Assembly (NCBI GenBank): GCA_003194525.1
Contig: NBIV01000259.1
Coordinates: 1 to 64,000, forward strand
Origin: Gracilariopsis chorda
Taxonomy: Eukaryota; Rhodophyta; Florideophyceae; Gracilariales; Gracilariaceae
Direction: 5' to 3'
DNA: 64,000 nucleotides
In this document: positions 19,181-29,103 of the stretch, in pieces
Numbering within the stretch: position 1 is the stretch's first letter
Layout of the letters: each line of letters starts with the position of its first letter
The notes under the pieces: model-generated
Database searches by the model: none
Seen by the model: only the letters and a program-made list of their open reading frames with translations
What the model was told of the DNA's origin: nothing
Program-made: the position numbers and the translations under genes

Positions 19181-20896
19181 TTAGGATGAGCCGCTCGTTG
19201 GCGGTTGGTAGTTCGCAGACGCGAAAGCCAATAACTCGCTCACGCTGGTGAGGTTGGAAGGCGCAACCACTCCAATGGACTGGAGGTGAGCCCTGAGGGC
19301 AACGGCCTGAGGGTCCACGGGGACCGGAGATGCGGTAGACGGAGACGCAGCCACACTGGCGGCCATATTCCAGCCATCTGGAGCAGCCACATGCTGGCCG
19401 GATCCGTCGAGATCGTCGACCATCGCCGTTACCGGGGCTACGGCCTCCTCCACCTCATCGGGGTCGTCATCCACCATTGGATCATCCTCGTAGGAACCGT
19501 GCCAGTCATCGGAAAACATGAACCCAACCGGGTGGCCTCGCGGAACGGAGCGTGGTACATCGCGTAACGCTAGCGCGTGAGCCCGTGAAGTCACGGATAC
19601 CTCCCAAGGGTCATAGAAGACGAAGTTGCCAGCGTTTGGATTTCTCCGGCCTGGAGAGCGATCATGCCTGGAAGGCTCACCGTCAGGGACGTTGGAGACT
19701 GGGACTGTATCCCAGTTAACCATATCGATGGTGTTCAGAAGGCACTGAAGCTCATCCACATTGGCTTCGGATCCCAGAGGGATATAGAGATCCAATCGGC
19801 GGATAACCTGGCGTAGGTGAGGAGGAATGTACCACAGACGGTTCTTGTCGTACACCTCCCAGAGGAGAAATGCGGCAACGCGAGCAGCCCATTCGGCGAG
19901 GAAGAGAGTCCAGTAACCGGAATCCGGATTGTTGATTAATCGTGAACCGATGTAGCTGAGGCACGGAGGCATCTCCGCAAAGCATCCCCTCGGGACTTCG
20001 AACCTGCTCCACCAATGGGGAAGAGGTGCATACCGGCCGCGCATCGCGGATGGACGGAGCCTCTCGACCTCGAGATTTTGGTATGGTACCAGGAACCCGA
20101 AGCGGGAGCGCGCCTTTCGCTCAAACCGGAGTCGGTCGAAGAAGGATCCGCGATGATTCGGACGACGAAGATATCGGAACTCTGCACGCAGAATTGGGCG
20201 CCTCCAGAGGAACATCCCGGCTTCTATTGGAGTGGACCGGAACGGTGTAGATGGCTGGTAGGCAGCAAGGTTCTCGCAGTATGAGACTTCACCGTAGGTA
20301 CGGTACCGCGAGAGGTCAAAGCTGTATTCCGTTGGTACCAGCTCATCCGGATAACTCGCGCGGGCGAGACGGTCGTAGGCGACCTTGGCCATCCCGGCAC
20401 GGGCTTCATTCAGCGTCTCGAAACCATATCTGGTGCGCTTCCGTGCGAGGAACTGTGGCTCTACCGCGATACGCGTCCTCCAGTCGAAGGAGTCGACCAT
20501 ATCCCGGCCTAGTCCCCCTGGGAGCTCGCCCTCCTCCACATAGGAGTCGATGAGGTCCGAGTCGGAAACCCATGTGGGGTGGAACCAGGGCGCACGCGAA
20601 AAGAGGAGAGCGTCTTCCCGGGGATTGCGGGCCCAAAGTGTCGATGGTGACACCCAGCCGGCGGCGGTCGCAGTGATCGGTATCGCTTGAGCGGAATTCC
20701 AGGCGGCGATACTCGCGGCATCCGAGGCATCCAAGGTTGGAACATGAGACGATCCTCCAGGCAGAGGCAAGGAGAGGAACCCAGAGGATGGGTGACGAAC
20801 CCACGACCCCGGCGTCGCGAAGGAAGGTTGTCCGCTCGCGGAAGTCCCCTGCGGGGCGCCCGCAGGCGGGTTGTTCGAAAACGGAGTGTTGGTCAT
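19181..20896 (-). CDS. Antisense gene of the retrotransposon, unknown 571-aa protein
   Basis: This frame lies on the opposite strand to gag and pol, just inside the 3' LTR. It remains open upstream to 21082, but a TATAAATA at 21001-21008 (minus strand) lies about 105 nt before the ATG at 20896, so 20896 (MTNTPFSNNPP) is the likeliest start. The N-terminal 100 residues are Ser/Pro/Ala-rich. The middle is an ordered region rich in Trp, Tyr, Phe and Arg (for example WFHPTWVSDSDLIDSY, YGEVSYCENLAAYQ, CLSYIGSRLINNPDSGYW), followed by an acidic segment with DDDPDEVEEAV and a short helical tail. I recognise no family. Antisense frames at this location are known from plant Tat-lineage elements (Grande, Retand); homology with those is not shown. 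Confidence 0.7.
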   Translation of the reverse strand: MTNTPFSNNPPAGAPQGTSASGQPSFATPGSWVRHPSSGFLSLPLPGGSSHVPTLDASDAASIAAWNSAQAIPITATAAGWVSPSTLWARNPREDALLFSRAPWFHPTWVSDSDLIDSYVEEGELPGGLGRDMVDSFDWRTRIAVEPQFLARKRTRYGFETLNEARAGMAKVAYDRLARASYPDELVPTEYSFDLSRYRTYGEVSYCENLAAYQPSTPFRSTPIEAGMFLWRRPILRAEFRYLRRPNHRGSFFDRLRFERKARSRFGFLVPYQNLEVERLRPSAMRGRYAPLPHWWSRFEVPRGCFAEMPPCLSYIGSRLINNPDSGYWTLFLAEWAARVAAFLLWEVYDKNRLWYIPPHLRQVIRRLDLYIPLGSEANVDELQCLLNTIDMVNWDTVPVSNVPDGEPSRHDRSPGRRNPNAGNFVFYDPWEVSVTSRAHALALRDVPRSVPRGHPVGFMFSDDWHGSYEDDPMVDDDPDEVEEAVAPVTAMVDDLDGSGQHVAAPDGWNMAASVAASPSTASPVPVDPQAVALRAHLQSIGVVAPSNLTSVSELLAFASANYQPPTSGSS

Positions 20897-21000
20897 AGTA
20901 GAGAGGGGCGCAGAGTCTGTTGAAGAAGGTACTGAGGGTTGATCAGTTGTAACCGTGTTGGTACGGGGGACCGGTATCTCGGCGATTCCCTTGTCGGGAC

Positions 21001-21008
21001 TATTTATA
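21001..21008 (-). promoter_or_regulatory. TATA box of the antisense gene
   Basis: TATAAATA on the minus strand, 105 nt upstream of the ATG at 20896 and 65 nt inside the internal region from the 3' LTR. It decides the start chosen for the antisense gene. Confidence 0.6.
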
Positions 21009-21059
21009 CCCTCGCGCCTCATCTCCTCACGTTTATACTCACGTTCGTTTTCGGCCCTT

Positions 21060-21070
21060 AAGGAGGGGGA
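21060..21070 (+). promoter_or_regulatory. Polypurine tract
   Basis: AAGGAGGGGGA two bases before the 3' LTR, the standard place for priming of plus-strand DNA synthesis. Confidence 0.8.
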
Positions 21071-21072
21071 TG

Positions 21073-21985
21073 TGTAGTGCAATACATTCCCGCGTACGGG
21101 CGATGGTGAAACTCATATCTGAGGTGTACTCGGTGCGAGCGATGAAGCGGGATGCATGAATTTTAGCCCCCGTTTACCGGGCTAATTAGCGGTCGGGTTA
21201 CCCAGGGTGGTTATGGGAACATTCATATTTTGTGGTACTTGCCTGGCAAGGGTGGTGGACACGTGGCTACAGCCCCGGCCAGGAGGCCCAAAACGGCTAC
21301 TTATTTTAGTATAGTTTAGGGGTTAATTTTACTTAGGCTAGTGCACTACCTACTGTACTGCACTGAGCTAGTACTTGAGCGTCGGCCGCACGGCGGCGAG
21401 CTCACCAAGAAAAGTAACAAGAGTTCGGCTCTGACTCTATTCGCCATGCGAAGTGTCTAACTCCTCGCGGAGGTACACCGCTTGCCCGATAGTTTCACCC
21501 GACTCGCACCACCGAGGAGACCGTGCTCGTCGTACCCAGTGGGTTGTGACCACTCGTGGTATTCATTGTTGTCGTGTGACCCCCCGTACAGGCCCTATCT
21601 CCGCCCCAGTTTTGGGTATTGATATTACCGACGTGTGTCGTGAGACCGTGAGACCATCTCTTCCCCTCATATCCCCTAACCGCCGCGCGGTGCGTGTTCG
21701 TGTGTGTGTATCGGCACCCCCCTCCGGGGTCTGTTCCCGCTTTCCGCACGCCCCCGTCGGGTGGTCCCTTTCCCTCTTTTGTTCCCCTGTTCGCAGGCTA
21801 CTTCCGGACCAGCCGTGGTTCCGACCCGTTCTAACCCCTAAACCTCCGAGGTACATCCAGGCTCCCGACGGAGTTACACCCGTCATACGGGACACGGAGG
21901 GGTCTACCCAGCTGGGCCTACCTCTCCAAGAGAGCAAGGCTTCGAGCTGCCTTGGGTGCCTTTCCCACACCGGGATTGCACCACA
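21073..21985 (+). repeat. 3' long terminal repeat
   Basis: 913 bp, same ends as the 5' copy. Seen differences from the 5' LTR: T/C near 10700, A/G near 11041, C/T near 11137, A/C near 11252, plus one extra C in one C-run and one fewer C in another. The internal polypurine tract ends two bases before it. Confidence 0.95.
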
Positions 21986-21990
21986 GTAGC
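21986..21990. repeat. Target-site duplication, right copy (GTAGC)
   Basis: GTAGC follows the terminal CA of the 3' LTR and repeats the five bases at 10533-10537. Confidence 0.9.
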
Positions 21991-23718
21991 CACATACATA
22001 CAGGAGATGAGCAGCAACGAAAGCAAGAAATGTACCGACGTGTGGTGGAGATCTCAGACCGGCACAGTGGGCGACTGCTTCGCGATCACAGCTTCTTCTA
22101 GCAACACCTAGAGCAGAAGTATGCAGCATTGACTGAGGTGAATCGAGCTAAAGCATCTCGAAACGCGCGACTGGTTCGAAATTCGTCAACTTTGCGGTCA
22201 AGGTACGTAACCTTAAAACCTAGCCAAAGACAAGTCATTAACACCGTCATTGCCACATTGCAACAACGAAAGGCAGTGCAGGAGCGAACAAGCACTCATG
22301 GAACCGTGTTCTTTGTGCAAGGATCCGCAGGAACTGGAAAGACATACGTGCTCAACCTCCTTCGTGATATCGCTGAGTCGGAAGGAATGCTCGCCGAAAT
22401 GACTGCTAAAACAGGCATTGCAGCTTTGTTGTACGAAGGTGGCTGCACTCTGCATAGCCTGCTTGGACTGGGTGTAGCTGATAAGGACAGCACAAGCAGC
22501 ACCACAGCCACTTTGTCAAAGTACGGTCCCCGATCTCAACGTGTAGAACTGCTACGCAAAATTCAACTGCTCGTCTTAGATGAAGCGTTCATGCTCTCAC
22601 GAAAGCTCTTTGAACTCATGGATGCGTTTCTCAAAGATCTTCGCTGTAGTGGAATGGACAACCCGCCTCTGTTTGGGGGCTTGACCATCGTTCTATCTGG
22701 CGAATACTCCCAGCTGCTTCCAGTGGTACCGCAGGTGTACATGGAGGCCGAGCCAAGTGGAAATATGAGACGAGTGTACACAAACATTCTGAACGAATTG
22801 GCGTGGAACAGTGATCTGTGGACATTGTGCTCTGTTCAAGTGCTTTACCTCACCGAACAAGTACGCCAAGCCCATGATCCGGCATTTGCGGCGCTGTTAC
22901 GTTCCATTGCACGCAACACAATATCCAACAACGCTCCACTACCATTCAGATCTACTGGTGGCATGCAAAACGCCTACCAATTCCTGTGGAAGTGGTTCAC
23001 ATAACGACGCAAGGAGGATGCGGATCTCAGCAAAATGCTCATTGCCTCCAAAAACCAGTTGGTCGACGAACATAATGCGGCAGCGCTAGATCTATTTCCC
23101 AGTGAACGCTTCACTCTTCCGTCAGCTACGACGGTACAACATGATCTTGGACAGACTCCAGAGTCTGACTACGCAAGTTCTATCGTCCCCGAGTTTGCAT
23201 ATCAGTATGCGCTTACTGGAGTACCACCACATAAATTAGACTTGAAGATCGGTGTGCCAGTTATGGTCATTCGGAACGTGCTGCCTCTCGCTTTGGTCAG
23301 CGGAAAGCTGTTCGTAATCGTGCGTGTCAATCAATTTACGATGCAGGTGGCTCGATTCGACGAAAAAGGACAGGTGCTAGAACGACAGCTCCTGCATCGT
23401 ATCGACTTTGAGTTTCCTTTCGCAGAAACGCGCATGATTCGAAGGCAGTTCACCATTCGTCTCGCGTTTGCAGCTACCGGTCACAAAATACAGGGGAAGA
23501 GATTGGATGGCTTCGTTGCGGTTCTAAGATCCAACTTCTTCTGCGCCGGTCAGTGGTATGTCACCTTGTCGCGCGTTCGAAGGAACGACCATGTGCTACT
23601 CCTGGATGACCCGCAGCTTACATGCATAAATGTGCACACAATTTATTGCATGCCTGTGACCATTGCCAACCCAGTGCTGCCTGAAGCCATTCATTTCTGC
23701 AACCCTCTACAACCGTAA
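21991..23718 (+). pseudogene. Helitron PIF1-type helicase part, one internal stop
   Basis: Continuation of the Helitron protein after the LTR insertion. Readable helicase sequence starts near 22129. Walker A is GSAGTGKT (about 22324-22347), motif Ia is TAKTGIAALL, Walker B is VLDEAFM (DEISM in most PIF1 relatives), the sensor motif is SGEYSQLLPV, and the C-terminal motifs include AFAATGHKIQGK and VTLSRVRRNDH. The frame is the same before and after a single TAA at 23002-23004, so one substitution has broken an otherwise intact helicase. Stops in 21991-22128 and the retrotransposon further separate it from Rep. In life the helicase would unwind the strand displaced during rolling-circle transposition. 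Confidence 0.85.
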
Positions 23719-23842
23719 TCATATTTTTTGCGTTCTCCATTCACTGAATTGAACTACTAGCTTTTCTGCTTTTGCTTTCTTCACCCATTTTGTCTTCCCA
23801 TCGCTGTTTATGACTCCTCCACCGCGGCGCGCAGCGCTGCCC

Positions 23843-23857
23843 GCGGCCGAAGGCCGC
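23843..23857. repeat. GC-rich hairpin, candidate Helitron 3' end structure
   Basis: GCGGCC-GAA-GGCCGC forms a 6-bp stem with a 3-nt loop, in a CG-rich patch (23820-23857) surrounded by AT-rich DNA. Helitrons carry such a hairpin shortly before their 3' terminus. No CTRR follows at the usual distance of about ten bases. Confidence 0.45.
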
Positions 23858-23870
23858 TTCCTCTTGTCAC

Positions 23871-25059
23871 AATCTTTTAAGTATTATCTGAATGCAATAA
23901 TGTATCACTAATCTTGTTTTACTTCCATCAACTCTGTTTTCAAAATTGATATATTGGTTTAATTGTAATGAGTATCGTACGTAGCAAGAGTATCATACCT
24001 TTTCCTAGACTGCAGATTTTTCCTATTAGGATTTGCTGTGGTATAAATTTTTAACGGTGGTTACTAATAGTAGAATCGCGATCTGCGCTGGATGACTTGA
24101 TCGCGAGGGACGGTGTGGATGGAGCTACACTAGCCACCAGTTGGAACGTGGAATACAGTCCCCTCGTTCCAACTGGAGGCAACAAATAAATGACCTCCCT
24201 GATCTGCCCTCCCCGCAAGGTCGGATGGGCAGCCACGGGAATGAAATCCGAACCCCCCCCCCTCCCCCGCTACAGTCTAACGGTCTAAGGGTTGCTCTTT
24301 AAAGGGTTGCCCTTCAGGTAATTCTACCAGCGGTAATGGTTACAAGGATACAGTACAAGCATAGCCCGGATAGCGGTCCACTCCTGGTAAGATGGTTACC
24401 TGTCTCTCTCAACCCCCTAATCCTCGACACACAGCCGTCTCCTAACAGGCGTCGAGAGGCGTCTTTGTTAACCTCACACTGCCATTTTTTACCCAAGTGT
24501 GGAGTAGAATATATGTTAAAGGTACCCAAGGTAGCTGCACAATAGCCTATGAAAGGGTAAGCGGACAAGACGGTTCACGATTGAGGTTTGTGAATAAGAC
24601 GCAATGCCCGCACGTGCCGTACCAACGGCAAAATTACCGTTGGTGGCGAGGATGCAAGTATACATTTCATCAGCTTCCACAAACGCGCACAATGTGGAAG
24701 CAATGACGAGTGGTGTCACGCAGGAGACCTAAATCACCAATGGTATGTGCATGCTCAGGTTTATAATTATACGTATTGGTGCATGTGGCTCTAGATGGGG
24801 CGTGTTTCTCCAGGAGCTCTGACATGACATTGTCTTTGATTCTGTTCGAAATCCAATTGCTTGTTTCGCCAATCGCACAAGACTTCAGTCTGTGACCCAA
24901 GTTCTCAAGAGTAATCGGGATTGGCTTTGTCGCCCCTACAGTTCAAAAGACCTTCCTCACCTGTTCGGCCACTCTTGTGTGCAGCAACCTAAAAGGTTAG
25001 CTGCTGCCACCCACCATCGCTCTTCCCTTTAGCATTTGCCTTCCTCCGGTTTGGTCACT
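23871..25059. other. Non-coding stretch after the Helitron
   Basis: No supported gene. It holds a 12-bp inverted repeat at 24137-24176 and a C-run interrupted by one T near 24254-24269. Short frames on both strands lack recognisable domains. It may contain remnants of an older element and, at its right end, the promoter of the transporter gene. Confidence 0.4.
24137..24176. repeat. 12-bp perfect inverted repeat
   Basis: CCAGTTGGAACG at 24137-24148 and its reverse complement at 24165-24176, with a 16-nt spacer. Function unknown; possibly a relic of a small inverted-repeat element. Confidence 0.7.
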
Positions 25060-26546
25060 ATGGGGGTTCAACAGCTTTCGTTCGCAGCCATCAAGAATGT
25101 TGCCGTTTCCTGTCTCATTATGCTGACAACAGGGAGCTGCAATGCGCTGGGTGTGTATAACGTTGCCATAGAACAAACAGCAAAGGAGCCCGGGGCGCTA
25201 GATGGGGCCTGGTCTTCGTCTATGGCCTGTGGCAATATTACTGCAGCTCTCTCCATGCTGCTCTGCGGCGTCATAATAAGTGAAGGCAGCGATGGAAGTG
25301 ACCCTTCCTCGCAGCGGTCCTCCAAAACTTTTAGAATACGTATCCTATTACTCTTGACTGCAATTACGTATTTGCTCCTGGGTGTTGGTGCCCTTGGAGT
25401 CTCAAAGAGCTCCGTCCTGCTCATGGCACTAGCATTTGGCAGCCAGGGAATCGGATTCGGATTTAGTAAGTTCATCGAAACATGTTGTAACCGGTGTCAA
25501 CGAAATGCTCTCGCACGTTGCTAACGAAACATTTGATCTCCGTTGAATCCTTTTTCGCAGGTTACCTCACTGCCCTAGAGCTTGCCGCGGCATGGGTTCC
25601 TCACAATCCAGGCATAGCTATTGGCATATGCCAAATGGCGTATGGGTTTGGTGCCGTTGTCTTCTCTGATGTGTTTAGTCGATTCGAATCCATCATGAAT
25701 CCTACAGAGGCTGTGTACGCCACTAGTGCACTAATATCTTTACCAATATTAGCGAGTGTTATGCTCGTGGAATGGCCTCCTGTTTCCTTAATACTACCTC
25801 ACACTGAATCGGAAGAGACCACGTTGATCAACAGGTCTGATGATGGAATTCTGCTTTCGTGGAAGATTTTGCCGCGCCTCCCAGTCTTTTGGCTGTACAT
25901 TTTCACAGTATCTTCAGCACAGGCCGGAGAGGCATTCTATCCATACTTTTTCGACATTGGACATTCCTATCACGTGCCAATGCAGGTGCAGGTATGGTGC
26001 TTCCAGATAGTAAACGTTCTAAGCACAATCTGCCGTCCATTTGCTGGTGGTTTCTACGAACGGCTTCAGACGAGAATCGGTTCGGAGTCAAGCGCACGAG
26101 TGTCTTTGATGGCTTTGCTCGGCACGCAATTTTTGGCGTTCTTGCTTCTGACATTAATACCTTCATATGGAGCATTTGTATTGTTCGGGTGTTTGGTAGT
26201 TGTCTTGTTTGCTGCGGGATCTTGCGTGGCTATGATGGCGGCTAGGGACCTGTTTGGGACGAAGAACAGCGCGTTAGTTTTCGGAGTAGCCGGTAGTTTG
26301 GCGATGGGAATCGGGGAATGCATAGCCGTCACCACGATGAAACTTCTGGGAGGCGGCAGCGAAATATCGTCCCATACCAGTATGAACTATTATGACTTTG
26401 CTGCCATATGGACGGCATTTGGGTTGACTGGCTGCTTTTTTCTTCGCAAATGCCGGGAGGCATTCCACCAAAGCACGAGCGTGCCTGTGAGCTATAATTC
26501 AGTGATAGTCATAACAGATCGCAAGTCTGAAGTTCTAAATAGTTGA
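25060..26546 (+). CDS. Major facilitator superfamily membrane transporter (one intron)
   Basis: Two exons, 25060-25465 and 25561-26546, give 463 aa. The 95-nt intron has GTAAGT at its start, CTAAC inside and CGCAG at its end. It joins GFGF to SYLTALELAAAW in frame. The protein has about ten to twelve hydrophobic segments in two halves with a polar loop between them (near ESEETTLINRSDD). The first half begins with LTTGSCNALGVYNVAIEQ, as in nodulin-like and monocarboxylate-type MFS carriers. The second half has FAGGFYERL after a helix and GSLAMGIGECIAV near the end. It probably moves a small organic solute across a membrane; the substrate cannot be read. Start chosen as the first ATG of the frame. 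A 17-bp inverted repeat lies 150 nt after the stop. Confidence 0.75.
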
Positions 26547-27205
26547 ATTCACCATCGATAATTCTGATTATTTGGCACTTCTTTCGTTCCCTGGCGCCAA
26601 AAGCTACGTAATCATGAAAGCCAACTTAAAGAGCAGTCACAGGTTGATAGGTTAGTCTTTAGCGTCGGCGGCTTCATTGTGGACATCATAAGCCCGACAC
26701 AATGCGTCGTAGTCACATTCCTCATGGCCTTGACTACGACGCATTGTTGTGCCAGGCTTTCTGCTCATCCTGTCGCGCAAAGTTACATGTAGGGGACTCG
26801 TGCTTGGCTGCTCAAGAATGCATCTCACCGGGTAAGCTTGGTAAGCGTTTGCTTATTCATCGAGTGATATGCGTAAAGACTCAACGCCGCAGAAACGCGT
26901 CGTCAAACTCTTGGATACAAGCAGTGGCACCAATACTTCCCAATGTGTCGTTGACTTGAGGCTTCTTACGATCATTGCAACAAATTCATATCTATCCCCC
27001 CTTGCTTCACCAGGGTTCCTCAGACTCCATAGAGCATCGCCAATTTCATATGGCAAGGAGCTGAATTGTAATGCCACTCAATACGCCCACAGCTTTTTCT
27101 TCTTCCTATCATTATTGTGCACACTGTTCCGATTCCTGCTTACAAGCCAGAGCCTACGGGCCAAGCATTGGAATTATCTTTTTCTGAAGGGCTCTTTCGA
27201 TCTCC
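26547..27205. other. Spacer between convergent transporter and monooxygenase genes
   Basis: No convincing gene. It contains the strong inverted repeat at 26699-26747. A frame from ATG 26702 (85 codons, with CQAFCSSCRAK) overlaps that repeat and is not supported by anything else. Confidence 0.5.
26699..26747. repeat. 17-bp perfect inverted repeat with 15-nt loop
   Basis: ACAATGCGTCGTAGTCA at 26699-26715 and its reverse complement at 26731-26747. With one bulged base the pairing extends a few bases further outward. It lies between two convergent genes and would form a stable RNA hairpin on either strand. Confidence 0.85.
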
Positions 27206-28441
27206 TTATACAGCATCTGAAGATTCAGTACTCTCGTCCCATATACAACTGTCTCCGCCTTTGTACAGTCCAAATGGTGGTAGAAAATCCGAACTCCAAC
27301 ATCCCCTCTGCAGCGATTCCCCAACTTCTTTGCTGCGTTCGAGTACTTGACGACCTAATTTCAGTTGCTTCTGTTCCCATGACCGCAGAGCGCTTTCAAT
27401 ATCATTTCCATATTCCTTCAACGCATAATACAATTGAATGGCATCCTCGAACGCCTTCGTGGTTCCAACTGCTGTGTGGGGTCGGACAGAAAAAGCTGCA
27501 TCACCAACCAAGCACACTCGTCCATAAACCATTCTATCAACTCCATGATCGAATACGGCTTGGATGAAGGGTGCTGATGTACACTTGATCAATTGTCGAA
27601 AGTGCTCAGGAACACCATCTGCATCTTGTTTTAACGCCTCTATTAATTGAGGACGCACCTTATGTTTTGAGACGGATTTCGATTTCCGATTCCCTGATTG
27701 ATCCACCAGTAAACTGTTTAACTCCTTTGTTGATGGAAGATTTCTATACCACAACCAGTTAATGTATGTTGACCTGACAGTTTCACCTTTCTCATCGGTC
27801 TCGAAAAATGGAATGGCATATGACAGCAGATGACCGTCAGATCTCAGGTGGTATGTAACAGCCTCTTCACACCGTTTCACCAGATACGGGGGAAGGTGAT
27901 CATCCTTTACGATGCCTCTCCATGCGTAGTATCCTGAGTATCGTGAGTTATCTCGACCGGAAAGCAGAATTCTAGAACTCGATTCCGTACCATCTGCACA
28001 TATTAGAAGATCGCACTCATGCGTTCTCCCTTCTGAAGTAGTCACTGCTACTTTGTCCGGCGTCTGAGATATACCAGTAACTTCACACGAAAGATGATAG
28101 TTCTCCGTTCCGAATATTTGTAGTAATGATATGTATAAAGAATTGTAGGAGGATAGCTTAAACACCGCCGGATGTTCGCGATCTTTGCTTGGACTTAAGT
28201 CTAGGTATCGCAATTGTTCTGCACTTAAGCTTCTCTCCGAAAACTCGAAAGAGGGATACCGCTGAAGGAATCGCAGCATGTATGGATTTAGAGCGATTCC
28301 TGCACCTTTCCCAAACAGTTTGTTGCTCGAACGTTCGAAAACCGAAACTGAAAAGCCGAGATCGCGGAGACATATGGCTGCACTGAGGCCCCCTAAGCTA
28401 CCACCTACAACTATGATTTTCTTCTTGATCGGGGCCATCAT
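27206..28441 (-). CDS. FAD-dependent monooxygenase (aromatic hydroxylase family)
   Basis: 411 aa from the ATG at 28441; a second ATG follows at once, and no earlier ATG is in frame. The Rossmann FAD-binding motif IIVVGGSLGGLSAA is at about residues 9-22. LNPYMLRFL follows. A DLLICADG block matches the DG motif that contacts FAD and NAD(P)H. GDAA at about 313 followed by RPHTAVGTTKAFEDA is the ribityl-binding GD motif. The enzyme family hydroxylates small aromatic or heterocyclic compounds with NAD(P)H and oxygen; the 2,6-dihydroxypyridine and salicylate hydroxylase branch looks closest. No clear transit peptide is seen. The frame is intact, and its 5' end faces the pseudouridine synthase-galactokinase gene 663 bp away, so the spacer may be a shared promoter region. 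Confidence 0.8.
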   Translation of the reverse strand: MMAPIKKKIIVVGGSLGGLSAAICLRDLGFSVSVFERSSNKLFGKGAGIALNPYMLRFLQRYPSFEFSERSLSAEQLRYLDLSPSKDREHPAVFKLSSYNSLYISLLQIFGTENYHLSCEVTGISQTPDKVAVTTSEGRTHECDLLICADGTESSSRILLSGRDNSRYSGYYAWRGIVKDDHLPPYLVKRCEEAVTYHLRSDGHLLSYAIPFFETDEKGETVRSTYINWLWYRNLPSTKELNSLLVDQSGNRKSKSVSKHKVRPQLIEALKQDADGVPEHFRQLIKCTSAPFIQAVFDHGVDRMVYGRVCLVGDAAFSVRPHTAVGTTKAFEDAIQLYYALKEYGNDIESALRSWEQKQLKLGRQVLERSKEVGESLQRGCWSSDFLPPFGLYKGGDSCIWDESTESSDAV

Positions 28442-29103
28442 GACGATAGACAAAACGAAAAGTATGGATCTGTCTGCAGTACGTACTACGCACTGCGCAG
28501 TATCCGCAATCACAACCTCTCGTCGCCGTAACAGCGAGCGATTTGGAGGATCTGAAACCTGCACGAAAAAGGAGTCAGAAGGGGTAGTTACCTACTTGGT
28601 GTTTGCAGAAGATAGGCCATGAAGACTAACGTTCAGGCTGTCTCGATGTGAGCATCTCAGGTTGCATTTGAGGCAGATGCTCATCCAGTACAGTGTTGGC
28701 CATTTCTCGTCCCTCCGAGCCAATAACACGATAAATTTGTGAGGGAAGGTGAAAAAACAGTGTCGAATAATACATCTGCGTTGCCGTTGTGCCATGCTGC
28801 CCACGCCGGCCACCTTCCGTTCAAGACGAAAACTATCTCCGTGGATGGAGCAGAATTGCGACGAACGAGCCTGAGACACGGATGTGCTGCAAGAACCTTT
28901 CTGAAATACTCACCAGTTCAAGAACACAGGCGTTACTGCTGGCAATTCATAGAAAGTGGTAAGGGTTATTGGATCGAATGAATTGAATAAGAACTCACTC
29001 GAAGACGGCATTCGCATTGGAGACATAGTCTCTGTTAGTTGGATAAACTAGCTACCGGAGCTTTTTTCGTCCTTGGTCTCACAGCGTATGCTTTCCCTAT
29101 ACC
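28442..29103. other. Divergent promoter region
   Basis: Separates the minus-strand monooxygenase from the plus-strand fusion gene. Small frames occur on both strands without recognisable sequence. No unambiguous TATA box seen. Confidence 0.4.

Larger units (their letters stand above)
10538..21985 (+). mobile_element. Complete chromodomain Ty3/Gypsy LTR retrotransposon
   Basis: The 11,448-bp element is bounded by two 913-bp LTRs that start with TG and end with CA and are flanked by GTAGC duplications. Inside, in order: a primer-binding-site candidate, gag, a pol open along its whole length (protease, reverse transcriptase, RNase H, integrase), a separate chromodomain frame, an antisense gene and a polypurine tract. 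By eye the LTRs differ at four substitutions and two compensating one-base length changes, under about 0.5 percent. This indicates a recent insertion. The pol order (integrase last) and the chromodomain place it with chromoviruses. It landed inside an already decaying Helitron. Confidence 0.95.
8850..23870 (+). mobile_element. Helitron remnant, split by an LTR retrotransposon
   Basis: Rep-type rolling-circle sequence lies at 8850-10537 and PIF1-type helicase sequence at 21991-23718. Both read on the plus strand in the order known for Helitron RepHel proteins. The LTR element 10538-21985 with its GTAGC target duplication sits exactly between them. A GC-rich hairpin at 23843-23857 lies about 125 nt after the helicase stop, where Helitrons carry a terminal hairpin. 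I could not identify a convincing TC start or CTRR end, so the outer limits are approximate. Confidence 0.75.

Noticed and set aside
26869..27567. 232-codon plus-strand frame
   Set aside because: Half of it is exactly antisense to the well-supported FAD monooxygenase, and its composition (Ser, Leu, His and Phe runs) is that of a shadow frame.
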